A stretch of DNA of 17,461 nucleotides, from contig JBEIPU010000081.1 in the NCBI GenBank assembly GCA_040376925.1, forward strand, positions 1-17,461, read 5' to 3'. Of this stretch, positions 1 to 7,222 are shown one piece after another (position 1 is the stretch's first letter; the number at the start of each line of letters is the position of its first letter). The position numbers and the translations under genes were made by a program. The notes below the pieces were generated by a model. It saw only the letters and a program-made list of their open reading frames with translations, searched no databases and had not been told where the DNA came from. The stretch is from RAM1 sp040376925. GTDB taxonomy: Bacteria; Pseudomonadota; Gammaproteobacteria; Burkholderiales; Burkholderiaceae_C.

Positions 1-453
1 CGCGAAGACATCGCCCTGTTGGCCAACCACTTTCTGCACAAGCTGGCCGCCAAATACGGCCAACGCCTGTCGGGCTTTGCACCAGAGGCACTCAAGGCAT
101 TGACCACCGCCGCCTGGCCGGGCAATGTGCGCCAGCTGTACAACGTGGTCGAGCAGGTCTGCGCCCTGTCCACCACGCCGCTGGTGCCGCTGGCGTTGGT
201 GCAGCGCGCGTTGCGCGTGCCGTCGGCCGAAGTGCTGACCTATGCCGAAGCCAAGCAGCGATTCGAGCGCAGCTACCTGGTGGGGCTGCTCAAGATGACC
301 GACGGCAACGTGGCTGATGCGGCGCGCCTGGCCGGGCGCAACCGCACCGAGTTCTACCGTTTGCTGCAGAAAAACGAGCTGACACCGGGGCATTTCCAGG
401 CCGAGCCGGCGGCACTGTCGCCGTCTGGCGACACGCCTAAGCCTTTGAAATAA
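1..453 (+). CDS. glrR: Sigma-54-dependent response regulator GlrR, C-terminal part (5' truncated by window)
   Basis: The reading frame is open from base 1 and starts with the RED-I-LL-NHFL segment typical of the end of the NtrC-type AAA+ domain. The AWPGNVRQLYNVVEQ stretch is the conserved R-finger/sensor II region. The C-terminal helix-turn-helix (GNVADAARLAGRNRTEFYRLLQKNEL split across the last 60 residues) is close to the end of enterobacterial GlrR (also called YfhA/QseF), including AGRNRTEFY. GlrR is the partner of the sensor kinase GlrK and activates sigma-54 promoters through TGTC-N10-GACA sites; in E. coli it controls envelope-related genes such as glmY. The receiver domain and most of the AAA+ domain lie upstream of the window. 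The last residues after the HTH are a low-complexity tail, and their codons contain a perfect GlrR-type site. Confidence 0.88.
   Translation, partial: REDIALLANHFLHKLAAKYGQRLSGFAPEALKALTTAAWPGNVRQLYNVVEQVCALSTTPLVPLALVQRALRVPSAEVLTYAEAKQRFERSYLVGLLKMTDGNVADAARLAGRNRTEFYRLLQKNELTPGHFQAEPAALSPSGDTPKPLK
416..433 (+). promoter_or_regulatory. Putative GlrR enhancer site 1 (perfect TGTC-N10-GACA)
   Basis: TGTCGCCGTCTGGCGACA is a perfect 7-bp inverted repeat around a 4-bp spacer and fits TGTC-N10-GACA exactly, the pattern bound by GlrR upstream of glmY in enterobacteria. It lies inside the last codons of glrR, about 208 bp upstream of the predicted sigma-54 start point before opgG, a usual enhancer distance. 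No T-run follows, so it is not a standard terminator. Confidence 0.68.
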
Positions 454-493
454 AACAGTATTTCCTTCAAGCGCCGTCATTTGCCGGGAGCCT

Positions 494-511
494 CGTCGTC
501 TATCGGCGACA
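494..511 (+). promoter_or_regulatory. Putative GlrR enhancer site 2 (CGTC-N10-GACA)
   Basis: CGTCGTCTATCGGCGACA matches TGTC-N10-GACA with one mismatch and shares 12 of 18 bases with site 1, including the whole GGCGACA half. Its centre is 78 bp downstream of the centre of site 1 and about 130 bp upstream of the predicted start point. Paired sites are usual for NtrC-family activators. Confidence 0.58.
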
Positions 512-605
512 AAAATCAAGGGTTTACCCAGGGTTTCACGCAACAACCTGCCAGAAACACACCTGGTTACCCCGAAGACCATTGATTTAAAAAGGATTTT
601 CAGGG

Positions 606-622
606 TTGGCACAGGGTTTGCC
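606..622 (+). promoter_or_regulatory. Sigma-54 (-24/-12) promoter of opgGH
   Basis: TTGGCACAGGGTTTGCC matches the sigma-54 consensus (YTGGCACGRNNNTTGCW) at all positions except the 8th and the last, with correct spacing between the GG and GC elements. The GC dinucleotide places the start point near base 633, the A of the predicted opgG ATG, so the mRNA would have almost no leader. A 13-bp palindrome (GCCCTAGTAGGGC, 620-632) directly follows and overlaps the -12 element. Confidence 0.75.
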
Positions 623-632
623 CTAGTAGGGC

Positions 633-2177
633 ATGACCTTGCGCTTTTTCGCTGTACTGCTGTGGGGCTGGCTGGCCGCCAGCGCATCGGCGCACGCGCA
701 GGTTGTTGACTTCGACACCCTCACTCAAAAAGCCCGCGAACAGGCCGGGCAGCCCTGGCAGGCGCCCGCCAACACCACCCCCACCGCACTCACGCAGTTG
801 GACTACGACGGCATGCGCGACATCCGCTGGCGGCCCGAGCGCGCGCTGTGGCGCGACGCGCAGCTGCCGTTCGAGGCCATGTTCTTTCACCTCGCGTCGT
901 ACCACACGGCGCCCGTGCGCATCCACGAAATCACGCCCCAAGGTGTGCAGGCACTGAGCTTTCGCAGCAGCGATTTCGACTACGGCAAGAACCGCCTGAA
1001 CCCGCAAGACTGGGGCGACATCGGCTTTGCAGGTTTTCGCCTGCACTACCCGCTGAACACCGCCGCCTACAAAGACGAGCTCGCTGTGTTCCAGGGCGCA
1101 AGCTACTTTCGCGGCCTGGGTGCGGGCCAGCAGTACGGGCTGTCAGCACGCGGTCTGGCCATCGATACCCATGGCGCGCGCGCTGAAGAGTTTCCGCGGT
1201 TTTCCGAGTTCTGGCTGCAGCGCCCGGCGCCGGGTGCGCAACAGGTCACCGTGCTCGCGCTGCTGGAGTCGCCGCGCGCCACCGGGGCCTACCAGTTCGA
1301 CATCACGCCCGGCACCGCCAGCGTCATGCAGGTGCGCGCCCGCGTGTTCCTGCGCGAGGGCGCAAGCCCGATCAACGTGCTGGGCATCGCACCCTTGACC
1401 AGCATGTTCATGTCGGGCGAGAACCAGCCGCGCGCCGGCGACTTCCGCCCCGAGGTGCACGACTCCGACGGATTGATGATGGTCACCGGCGACGGCGAAT
1501 GGCTGTGGCGCCCGCTGCAAAACCCGGCACGCCCCATCGTCAATTCGTTTGCCATGGCCAGCCTGCGCGGCTTTGGCCTGATGCAGCGCGACCGAGACTT
1601 TCGCAGCTACGAAGATGTGGAGGCCCGCTACGAGCGCCGTCCGTCCGCCTGGGTCAAACCGCTGGGCGACTGGGGCCCCGGCCGCGTGGAGCTGCTGCAG
1701 CTGCCCACGCCGGACGAGACGCACGACAACATCGTGGCGTACTGGGTGCCGCAGCGGCTGCCCGCACCTGGCACGCCGCTTGAGTTTGCCTATGAGCTGT
1801 CATGGCAGGGCGACACACAGCAGCGCCCGCCCGGCAGCTGGGCCACGCAGTCGCGCCGCGGCATCGGCTACAGCAAGCTGGACGCTGCAGCGCTGGCCGC
1901 CCAGGTGCAGTACGTCATTGACTTTCAGGGCCCGGCGCTGGACGCGCTGCCCGCCGATGCTGCCGTCAAAGCCGTGGTCACGGCCAGCGGCGCAGGCCGC
2001 GTCATCGAACACATCGCCTACCGCAACCCCGCCAGTGCCCACAACCCCAAGGGCTGGCGCATGACGGTGCGCGTGCAACGCGACAACCCCGCGCAGCCCG
2101 TTGAGCTGCGCGCATTCCTTCAACACGGCAACGACATCGTGAGCGAAACATGGACCCACATCATTCTTCCCGAGTAG
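633..2177 (+). CDS. opgG: Periplasmic glucans biosynthesis protein OpgG (MdoG)
   Basis: The 514-residue product is close to the usual OpgG length (E. coli about 511). It begins with a Sec signal peptide (hydrophobic residues about 4-20, cleavage after AHAQ) and is exported to the periplasm, where OpgG family proteins shape the branched beta-glucan backbone made by OpgH. Family hallmarks are visible: LPFEAMFFHLA, GIAPLTSMFMSGEN, DFRPEVHDSDGL and GEWLWRPLQNP. An in-frame TAG at 627-629 forbids any earlier start. The ATG has AGGG only one base away, while a TTG at 639 would sit about 7 bases after it and would still leave a signal peptide. Its end overlaps the opgH start by 28 bp, so the two are co-translated. 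OpgD is a paralogue, but the opgH partner favours OpgG. Confidence 0.93.
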   Translation: MTLRFFAVLLWGWLAASASAHAQVVDFDTLTQKAREQAGQPWQAPANTTPTALTQLDYDGMRDIRWRPERALWRDAQLPFEAMFFHLASYHTAPVRIHEITPQGVQALSFRSSDFDYGKNRLNPQDWGDIGFAGFRLHYPLNTAAYKDELAVFQGASYFRGLGAGQQYGLSARGLAIDTHGARAEEFPRFSEFWLQRPAPGAQQVTVLALLESPRATGAYQFDITPGTASVMQVRARVFLREGASPINVLGIAPLTSMFMSGENQPRAGDFRPEVHDSDGLMMVTGDGEWLWRPLQNPARPIVNSFAMASLRGFGLMQRDRDFRSYEDVEARYERRPSAWVKPLGDWGPGRVELLQLPTPDETHDNIVAYWVPQRLPAPGTPLEFAYELSWQGDTQQRPPGSWATQSRRGIGYSKLDAAALAAQVQYVIDFQGPALDALPADAAVKAVVTASGAGRVIEHIAYRNPASAHNPKGWRMTVRVQRDNPAQPVELRAFLQHGNDIVSETWTHIILPE

Positions 2178-4141
2178 CCCTTGCGGCCGCTGCCACGCGC
2201 TCGCCGCTGCGCGAAGACCGCCACCCCAATGCCGTGACGGCGCCGCCGGTCAATCGCGGCTCCATGCCACAGCGCCCCTGGCGCGGCTTCTGGAACAGCA
2301 TGGGCACGGCGCTGCTGTCGGTGGCCAACCAGATGCTGTCACCGCGTGCGCGTTCGCCACGGGTCCATGCACCGCGTCAGCCCTGGGAGCGCGCAGCCGC
2401 CCGCCGCCGCGCAGTGTTCGCGCTGTTCACCGTGCTGACCACCATCGCCGCCACCAGCCTGTTTGCCAGCGCCCAGCCCGACTACGACAACGCCTGGTTG
2501 CAGTACGGCCAGATCGCCCTGTACACCGTGCTGACCACCTGGGTCATGACGGGCTTTGCCACCGCACTCATGGGCTTTTGGGTCACGCTGCGCGGCGACG
2601 CGCACACCCTGTCGGCACGCGCCGTCAAGGGCCATGCCATGGACCCGCAGGCACGCACCGCCGTCATCATGCCGATCTGCAATGAAGACGTGGCCACCGT
2701 GTTTGCCGGCCTGCGCGCCACCTGCGAATCGCTGGCAGGCACCGGTCATGCCAGGCAGTTTGATGTGTTCGTGCTGTCCGACACCGGCAACCCGCAGATC
2801 GCCGCCGCCGAGCGCGCCGCCTGGGAAGACCTGCGCGCCGCCCTGGCCGCCGATCCGGCCCACGCCGGCATCGAGGTGTACTACCGCCTGCGCGCGCGCC
2901 GCACCCACCGCAAGGCCGGCAACGTGGCCGACTTTTGCCGCCGCTGGGGCAAGGATTACCGCTACATGGTGGTGCTGGACGCCGACAGCGTGATGAGCGG
3001 CGACTGCCTGGTGTCCATGGTCAAGCTCATGGAGGCCCACCCCACGGCCGGCATCATCCAGACCGCCACGCAGGCCATCGGCCACGTCACGCTGCATGCG
3101 CGCGCGCAGCAGTTTGCGTCACGCGTCACCGGCCGGCTGTTCACTTTAGGCATGCAGTACTGGCAGCTGGGCGAATCGCACTACTGGGGCCACAACGCCA
3201 TCATCCGCGTCGAACCGTTCATGCAACATTGCGGCCTGGCCAACATCCCCGGCACGGGCGGCATGGCCGGCAGCATCATGTCGCACGACTTTGTGGAAGC
3301 CGCACTGATGCGCCGCGCCGGCTACCACGTGTGGCTGGTGTCGGACCTGACCGGCAGCTACGAACAGCAGCCGCCCGACCTGCTCAGCGAGCTGCAGCGC
3401 GACCGCCGCTGGTGCCAGGGCAACCTGCAGAACTCGCGCCTGGTGGCCGAGCCCGGCATCCACCGCGTGCACCGCGCCATGTTTTTGATCGGTGCCATGT
3501 CGTATCTGTCGGCGCCGCTGTGGCTGGCGTTCCTGACCTTTGGCACGGCGCTGTGGGTTTCGGGCGCGCACATCCTGCCCGAATGGCATGCGGTGCCGGC
3601 CGAGCTGCGCGGCCTGTGGCTGTGGACGCTGTGCATGCTGTTCATGCCGCGCGTGCTGGGCATCGTGGCCGTGTTCCTGCGGGGCGAGCAGAAGTCCTTT
3701 GGCGGCACGGCGGCGCTGCTGCGCAGTTCAGTGACCGAAACCGTGCTGGCCCTGGTGCAGGCGCCGGTGCGCATGCTGGGGCATTCGCTGTTTGTGGCGG
3801 TGGCGCTCACCGGCCTGAAGCTGGAATGGAAGTCGCCCCCGCGTGAAGCCGCAGGCGTGACCTGGGGTGATGCCGCCGCCCGCCTGGCCCCCATGACCGC
3901 AGGCATCGGCCTGCTGGCCCTGGGCGTAGCCGCCGTCGAACCCGGCGCGCTGATCTGGCTGGCCCCGGTAGCGCTGCCGCTGCTGCTGGCCGTGCCGCTG
4001 ACCGTGCTGACCAGTGACGTGGGTGTGGGCACCGTTGCACGCTCGGGCGGCTGGCTGCTGATCCCTGAAGAATCATGGTCACCCGCCGTGCTGCGCCGTG
4101 CCTGGCGCCATGCGAGCCGGCTGGCTTTGAAGGCTGCTTGA
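2150..4141 (+). CDS. opgH: Glucans biosynthesis glucosyltransferase OpgH (MdoH)
   Basis: This 663-residue inner-membrane family 2 glycosyltransferase polymerises glucose from UDP-glucose and passes the beta-glucan to the periplasm. Two membrane helices lie at about 90-109 and 121-147. The cytoplasmic catalytic domain follows with MPICNED (174-180), DTGNP (211-215), the DAD metal motif (277-279), MSHDF (377-381) and QRDRRWCQGNL (416-426). About five more helices follow between 445 and 625. It is shorter than E. coli OpgH (847 residues), mostly at the N terminus, as in several other proteobacteria. Translation starts within the end of opgG; Met39 is a possible alternative start. The stop codon is followed at once by a run of seven T and then palindromic element copy A. 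Confidence 0.93.
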   Translation: MDPHHSSRVALAAAATRSPLREDRHPNAVTAPPVNRGSMPQRPWRGFWNSMGTALLSVANQMLSPRARSPRVHAPRQPWERAAARRRAVFALFTVLTTIAATSLFASAQPDYDNAWLQYGQIALYTVLTTWVMTGFATALMGFWVTLRGDAHTLSARAVKGHAMDPQARTAVIMPICNEDVATVFAGLRATCESLAGTGHARQFDVFVLSDTGNPQIAAAERAAWEDLRAALAADPAHAGIEVYYRLRARRTHRKAGNVADFCRRWGKDYRYMVVLDADSVMSGDCLVSMVKLMEAHPTAGIIQTATQAIGHVTLHARAQQFASRVTGRLFTLGMQYWQLGESHYWGHNAIIRVEPFMQHCGLANIPGTGGMAGSIMSHDFVEAALMRRAGYHVWLVSDLTGSYEQQPPDLLSELQRDRRWCQGNLQNSRLVAEPGIHRVHRAMFLIGAMSYLSAPLWLAFLTFGTALWVSGAHILPEWHAVPAELRGLWLWTLCMLFMPRVLGIVAVFLRGEQKSFGGTAALLRSSVTETVLALVQAPVRMLGHSLFVAVALTGLKLEWKSPPREAAGVTWGDAAARLAPMTAGIGLLALGVAAVEPGALIWLAPVALPLLLAVPLTVLTSDVGVGTVARSGGWLLIPEESWSPAVLRRAWRHASRLALKAA

Positions 4142-4162
4142 TTTTTTTCTCCGGCTGACACG

Positions 4163-4340
4163 CCTGACGGGACGGGGCGGCGTCTTCGCCACCAGAGCCC
4201 GGCCCCCTTCGGGGTGAGCCACTGCAGTACTCAGCCCGGCGACACACACCGCGCGCTCCGCCATGTCCCGTGCGCCGGACCTCCGTGCTTCGCGCCCGGC
4301 CTCTTGATCGGTGGCGAAGACGCCGCCCCATCCCGCCAGG
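4163..4340 (+). repeat. Palindromic repeat element, copy A (178 bp)
   Basis: Bases 4163-4193 and 4310-4340 form a 31-bp terminal inverted repeat with two mismatches; the inner 20 bp pair perfectly (GGGGCGGCGTCTTCGCCACC). The 116-bp core at 4194-4309 recurs in inverted orientation at 5230-5345 with only 4 differences. The core contains smaller hairpins, such as CCCCCTTCGGGG. It begins 22 bp after the opgH stop codon, which is followed directly by a T7 run. No open frame here looks real. It resembles a short non-autonomous (MITE- or REP-like) element, or a structured 3' UTR. Confidence 0.85.
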
Positions 4341-4438
4341 CTTTGGGCGCGCCTAGGAAGTTGGGCCACCACCCGTTTGCATGACGGCTACGCAACCGAC
4401 GCTTCTGAGCGCATATGAGGCGATACTGCCCCCAATAT

Positions 4439-4443
4439 GGAGG
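4439..4443 (+). promoter_or_regulatory. Ribosome binding site deciding the start at 4452
   Basis: GGAGG lies 8 bases before the ATG at 4452. The ATG at 4437, in the same frame, overlaps this sequence and has no such site, so the later start is preferred. Confidence 0.7.
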
Positions 4444-4451
4444 GCGGTGAT

Positions 4452-5117
4452 ATGAGCCTGTCAAAGGAACTGACGATCAGGGACAAAGTATTTGTGGGCC
4501 TCTTGTGTTCGTGCGCCGTGCTGGCGGTCGGCTACATCTTGTTCGGCAAAGCCGGCTTTGTTGCATTCTTCAAGTCGCAGGAAGTGGCAGCGTGGGTACA
4601 AGCTGTGGGCTCCATCGTCGCAATTGCCGCTACTGGTTACTGGGCGGTTCATCAGACAACGGAGGCGCGCAATCTTGTTGCGCGTCAGCGCCATTTGGAC
4701 GATCTATCAAAAACCGAGGCAATCCACGTACTTGTTAGCGCCGTACTGTCAGAGATCGTGTGGCTTCAGCAGGCCGTCAGCAACAACTCCGAGATCGATG
4801 CACACCGTCATTCGCGTCGACTGACTGAACTCCAAGCGCGATTGTCATCCATTAATCCATTGGAATGCCCAGGCAGTGGAAACACTATGGTTGTGGTCGA
4901 TCTGCCATTTCGCGTCCATGATTTGTGTACTGCTGCTGGCGCCCTGATGGCACAACGCAGGCACAAAACCCAAGCGATCAGCGCTGAAGCTCTGATGGAC
5001 AGGTACAGCGAAGCGCTTCACTTCGCCAACCTGATGACGCGGAGCGCACTAGAGGTCGCCCGGAGACAGAGAGACAACCTCGTCATCCTGGCCGGAGTTA
5101 CGGATTTCGAAGAGTAG
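4452..5117 (+). CDS. Unrecognised membrane-anchored protein, 221 aa
   Basis: I do not recognise a named family. The product starts with two predicted membrane helices (about residues 12-34 and 43-63; the second contains AWVQAVGSIVAIAATGYWAV), followed by a soluble, mostly helical cytoplasmic part with charged stretches rich in Arg, Gln and Leu (about 75-215). WVQAVGSIVAI-like second helices occur in many short uncharacterised proteobacterial proteins. Codon use is visibly less GC-biased than in the flanking genes (codons such as ATT, GTA, TCA and TTG are common), suggesting acquisition. The gene is bracketed by two inverted copies of one palindromic element and belongs to neither neighbouring operon. 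No clear promoter could be picked in the 110 bp between element A and the start. Confidence 0.75.
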   Translation: MSLSKELTIRDKVFVGLLCSCAVLAVGYILFGKAGFVAFFKSQEVAAWVQAVGSIVAIAATGYWAVHQTTEARNLVARQRHLDDLSKTEAIHVLVSAVLSEIVWLQQAVSNNSEIDAHRHSRRLTELQARLSSINPLECPGSGNTMVVVDLPFRVHDLCTAAGALMAQRRHKTQAISAEALMDRYSEALHFANLMTRSALEVARRQRDNLVILAGVTDFEE

Positions 5118-5190
5118 TGAGTAAGTCACTGCTACCGCTTGAAGCGCGGCGCCTCCAAAACTAGGGTATCACCGCACCACCTTTTCGCGC

Positions 5191-5384
5191 GCGAAGCGAC
5201 CACCGTGATGGCGCAGTGCACGCGCCACCGATCAAGAGCCCGGGCGCGAAGCACGGAGGCCCGGCGCACGGGACATGGCGGAGCGCACGGTGTGTGTCGC
5301 CGGGCTGAGTACTGCAGCGGCTCACCCCGAAGGGGGCCGGGCTCTGGTGGCGCGGGCACTGCGCCGTCGCGGCGGTCGCCCTGC
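5191..5384 (-). repeat. Palindromic repeat element, copy B (194 bp, inverted relative to copy A)
   Basis: Bases 5191-5229 and 5346-5384 are a 39-bp imperfect inverted repeat (32 of 39 paired). They enclose a 116-bp core at 5230-5345 that is 112/116 identical to the reverse complement of copy A's core. The arms share only the innermost CGCCACC with copy A, yet remain self-complementary. The core is in the sense orientation of the minus-strand dctM, whose stop codon is followed by a T7 run (A7 on the plus strand, 5406-5412). The rest of the 5118-5413 gap shows no gene. Confidence 0.83.
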
Positions 5385-5413
5385 CGGAGGGAAAGGATCG
5401 GCCCTAAAAAAAG

Positions 5414-6715
5414 TCAGCCCGTGTACCCCGCCATGCGTGGCAGCCAAAGCACCATGCCGGGCCAGAAGGTCACCATGGCCAGGGCGCCGATCATCACCAG
5501 CAGGTAGGGCCAGACCTCGGCCATCAGCTCGCTGAACGAGACGTTGGCGATCTTCATCATCATGAACAGCAGCAGCCCGTAGGGTGGCGTGCACAGCCCA
5601 ATCATGATGTTGAGCACCGCCATCACGCCAAAGTGCACCGGGTCGATGCCAAGGGCTACCGCCGTGGGCAGCAGCACCGGCAGGATGATCAGGATGATGG
5701 TGGAGCCCTCCAGGAAAGCCCCGAGCACCAGCAGGATCAGGTTGGCCAGCAGCAGGAACACCAGCGGCGACAGCTGCAGCCCCTGCAGCATGCCGCGCAG
5801 GGTCGTGGGGATGTTCTCGGACGTGATGACGTAGTTGAACACCAGCGCGCCCGCAATCAGCATGCCGATGGAAATGCTCATGCGCGCGCTGGTCAGCAGC
5901 GAGTCATACAGGTCGCCCCAGCCCACGCTGCGGTACAGGCCCGCGGCGATCAGCAGCGCGTAGGCGGCCGCCACGCCCGCCGCCTCGGTCGGGGTGGTGA
6001 TGCCGCTGTACAGGCAGCCCAGCAGGATGACCGGCAGCATGAGCGCGGGGAAGGCCTCGCGCGTGATGCGCGGCATGTCGGCCAGCGGCACGCGCTCTTC
6101 CACCGGAAAGCCGCGCCGCCTGGCCTGGACGTAAATCAGCACCATCTGCACCACGCCCAGCAGCAGGCCGGGCAGCACACCGGCCAGGAACAGGTAGCCG
6201 ATGGACGTGCCCGAGACCAGCGCGTACAGCACCAGCGGGATGGACGGCGGCAGGATGGGCCCGATCACCGACGACACGGCGCTCAACGCCGCCGCAAAGC
6301 CCGGCGTGTATTTGCCGTCGCGCGTCATCATGGACTGCATGAGCTTGCCCGAGCCGGCCGCGTCGGCCAGCGCCGAACCCGACATGCTGGCAAACACCAC
6401 GCTTTGCAGCACATTGACCTGCGCCAGCCCGCCCGGAAAGCGCCCCACGATGGCGTTGCAAAAGCGCAGCAGCCTGTCCATGATGCTGCCCGTGCTCATG
6501 ATGGTGGCCGCGAGGATGAACAGCGGTATGGCGAGCAGCAGGAAGCTGGAATAGGTGCCGTTGAGCAGCTGCTCGGCGGCGGCGCCCATGTCCATGCCCT
6601 TGAGGTACAGGTACAGGACCGAGCCGCCGATCATGGCGTGGCCCAGCGGCACACCCAACAGGCTCAAACCAACGATGACGCCAAGCGCCAGTGAGAAAGG
6701 GCTGGTGAAGTTCAC
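5414..6715 (-). CDS. dctM: TRAP transporter large permease subunit (DctM family)
   Basis: The 433-residue, very hydrophobic protein has the 12-13 helix layout of TRAP DctM subunits, the ion-coupled channel part of tripartite periplasmic carboxylate transporters. Family features are the N-terminal GVPLGHAMIGG, AIPLFILAATIMSTG, SGSALADAAGSGKLM, IGPILPPSIPLVLYA and TTPTEAAGVAAAYALL, and GLCTPPYGLLLFMMM near the end. Translation begins at a GTG whose bases overlap the dctQ stop (GTGA), showing translational coupling. It closes the aroQ-like/dctP/dctQ/dctM chain. Its substrate cannot be told from sequence; the AroQ-like neighbour hints at a cyclic or aromatic-precursor acid (inference). Confidence 0.93.
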   Translation of the reverse strand: MNFTSPFSLALGVIVGLSLLGVPLGHAMIGGSVLYLYLKGMDMGAAAEQLLNGTYSSFLLLAIPLFILAATIMSTGSIMDRLLRFCNAIVGRFPGGLAQVNVLQSVVFASMSGSALADAAGSGKLMQSMMTRDGKYTPGFAAALSAVSSVIGPILPPSIPLVLYALVSGTSIGYLFLAGVLPGLLLGVVQMVLIYVQARRRGFPVEERVPLADMPRITREAFPALMLPVILLGCLYSGITTPTEAAGVAAAYALLIAAGLYRSVGWGDLYDSLLTSARMSISIGMLIAGALVFNYVITSENIPTTLRGMLQGLQLSPLVFLLLANLILLVLGAFLEGSTIILIILPVLLPTAVALGIDPVHFGVMAVLNIMIGLCTPPYGLLLFMMMKIANVSFSELMAEVWPYLLVMIGALAMVTFWPGMVLWLPRMAGYTG

Positions 6716-7212
6716 AGTGCGGACGCGGAAGATGGCGTGTCAGCCGTTTGAGGCGCGGGGCCGCGCACCAGCTGGCGCAGGCAGCGTGCGATGACCGCCA
6801 CCACGAAGACGATGTAGATGGAATACATGACATCCATGCGGATGCCCAGGTAGGAAGCCTTCTCGACCTTCATGAAGGTCACGTACGACCACGAGGCCGG
6901 CAGCGACATGCCAAACAGCACGATGAGGCTGACGGCCCCCACGGCCTGCACCAGGCGCCGCCGGCGCGGGCTGCCGCCGTCGGCAAAGGTGTCGATGCGG
7001 ATTTCTTCATCGTCCTTGAGCACAAAGGCAGCGCCCCACAACACCAGCCACAGCCAGGCCGCCAGCGACAGCTCGGTCGTCCAGCCCACGGGCCAGTTGA
7101 ACACGTAGCGCATGGCGATCTGCACGATGAAGGCGACGAAGATCACCGCCAGCAATAAAGCCGCCACCGCTTGTGCAAAGCGGTGCAGCGGCCGGGTCAC
7201 ACGATCAAACAT
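6712..7212 (-). CDS. dctQ: TRAP transporter small permease subunit (DctQ family)
   Basis: The 166-residue protein has four predicted membrane helices (about 14-34, 46-64, 88-106 and 127-147), the DctQ topology. Family features are QIAMRYVFNWPVGWTTELS and the WGAAFVLKDDEEIRIDTF segment. DctQ associates with DctM in the inner membrane and takes part in docking the solute-binding protein. The start lies 10 bp after the dctP stop, and the end overlaps the dctM GTG by 4 bp. The last 15 residues are a Pro/Ser/Ala-rich tail. Confidence 0.92.
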   Translation of the reverse strand: MFDRVTRPLHRFAQAVAALLLAVIFVAFIVQIAMRYVFNWPVGWTTELSLAAWLWLVLWGAAFVLKDDEEIRIDTFADGGSPRRRRLVQAVGAVSLIVLFGMSLPASWSYVTFMKVEKASYLGIRMDVMYSIYIVFVVAVIARCLRQLVRGPAPQTADTPSSASAL

Positions 7213-7222
7213 CAGGTGGGAG

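Noticed and set aside
416..433. Hairpin at the end of glrR as an intrinsic terminator
   Set aside because: No T-run follows, it lies before the stop codon, and the GlrR recognition pattern explains it better.
4163..5384. Composite transposon or integron cassette
   Set aside because: No transposase, integrase or target duplication could be seen; only inverted palindromic repeats are supported.
5633..6694. Long plus-strand open frame opposite dctM (353 codons)
   Set aside because: It is the antisense of a clear DctM gene; its composition (His/Gln/Arg-rich) is typical of GC-rich shadow frames.
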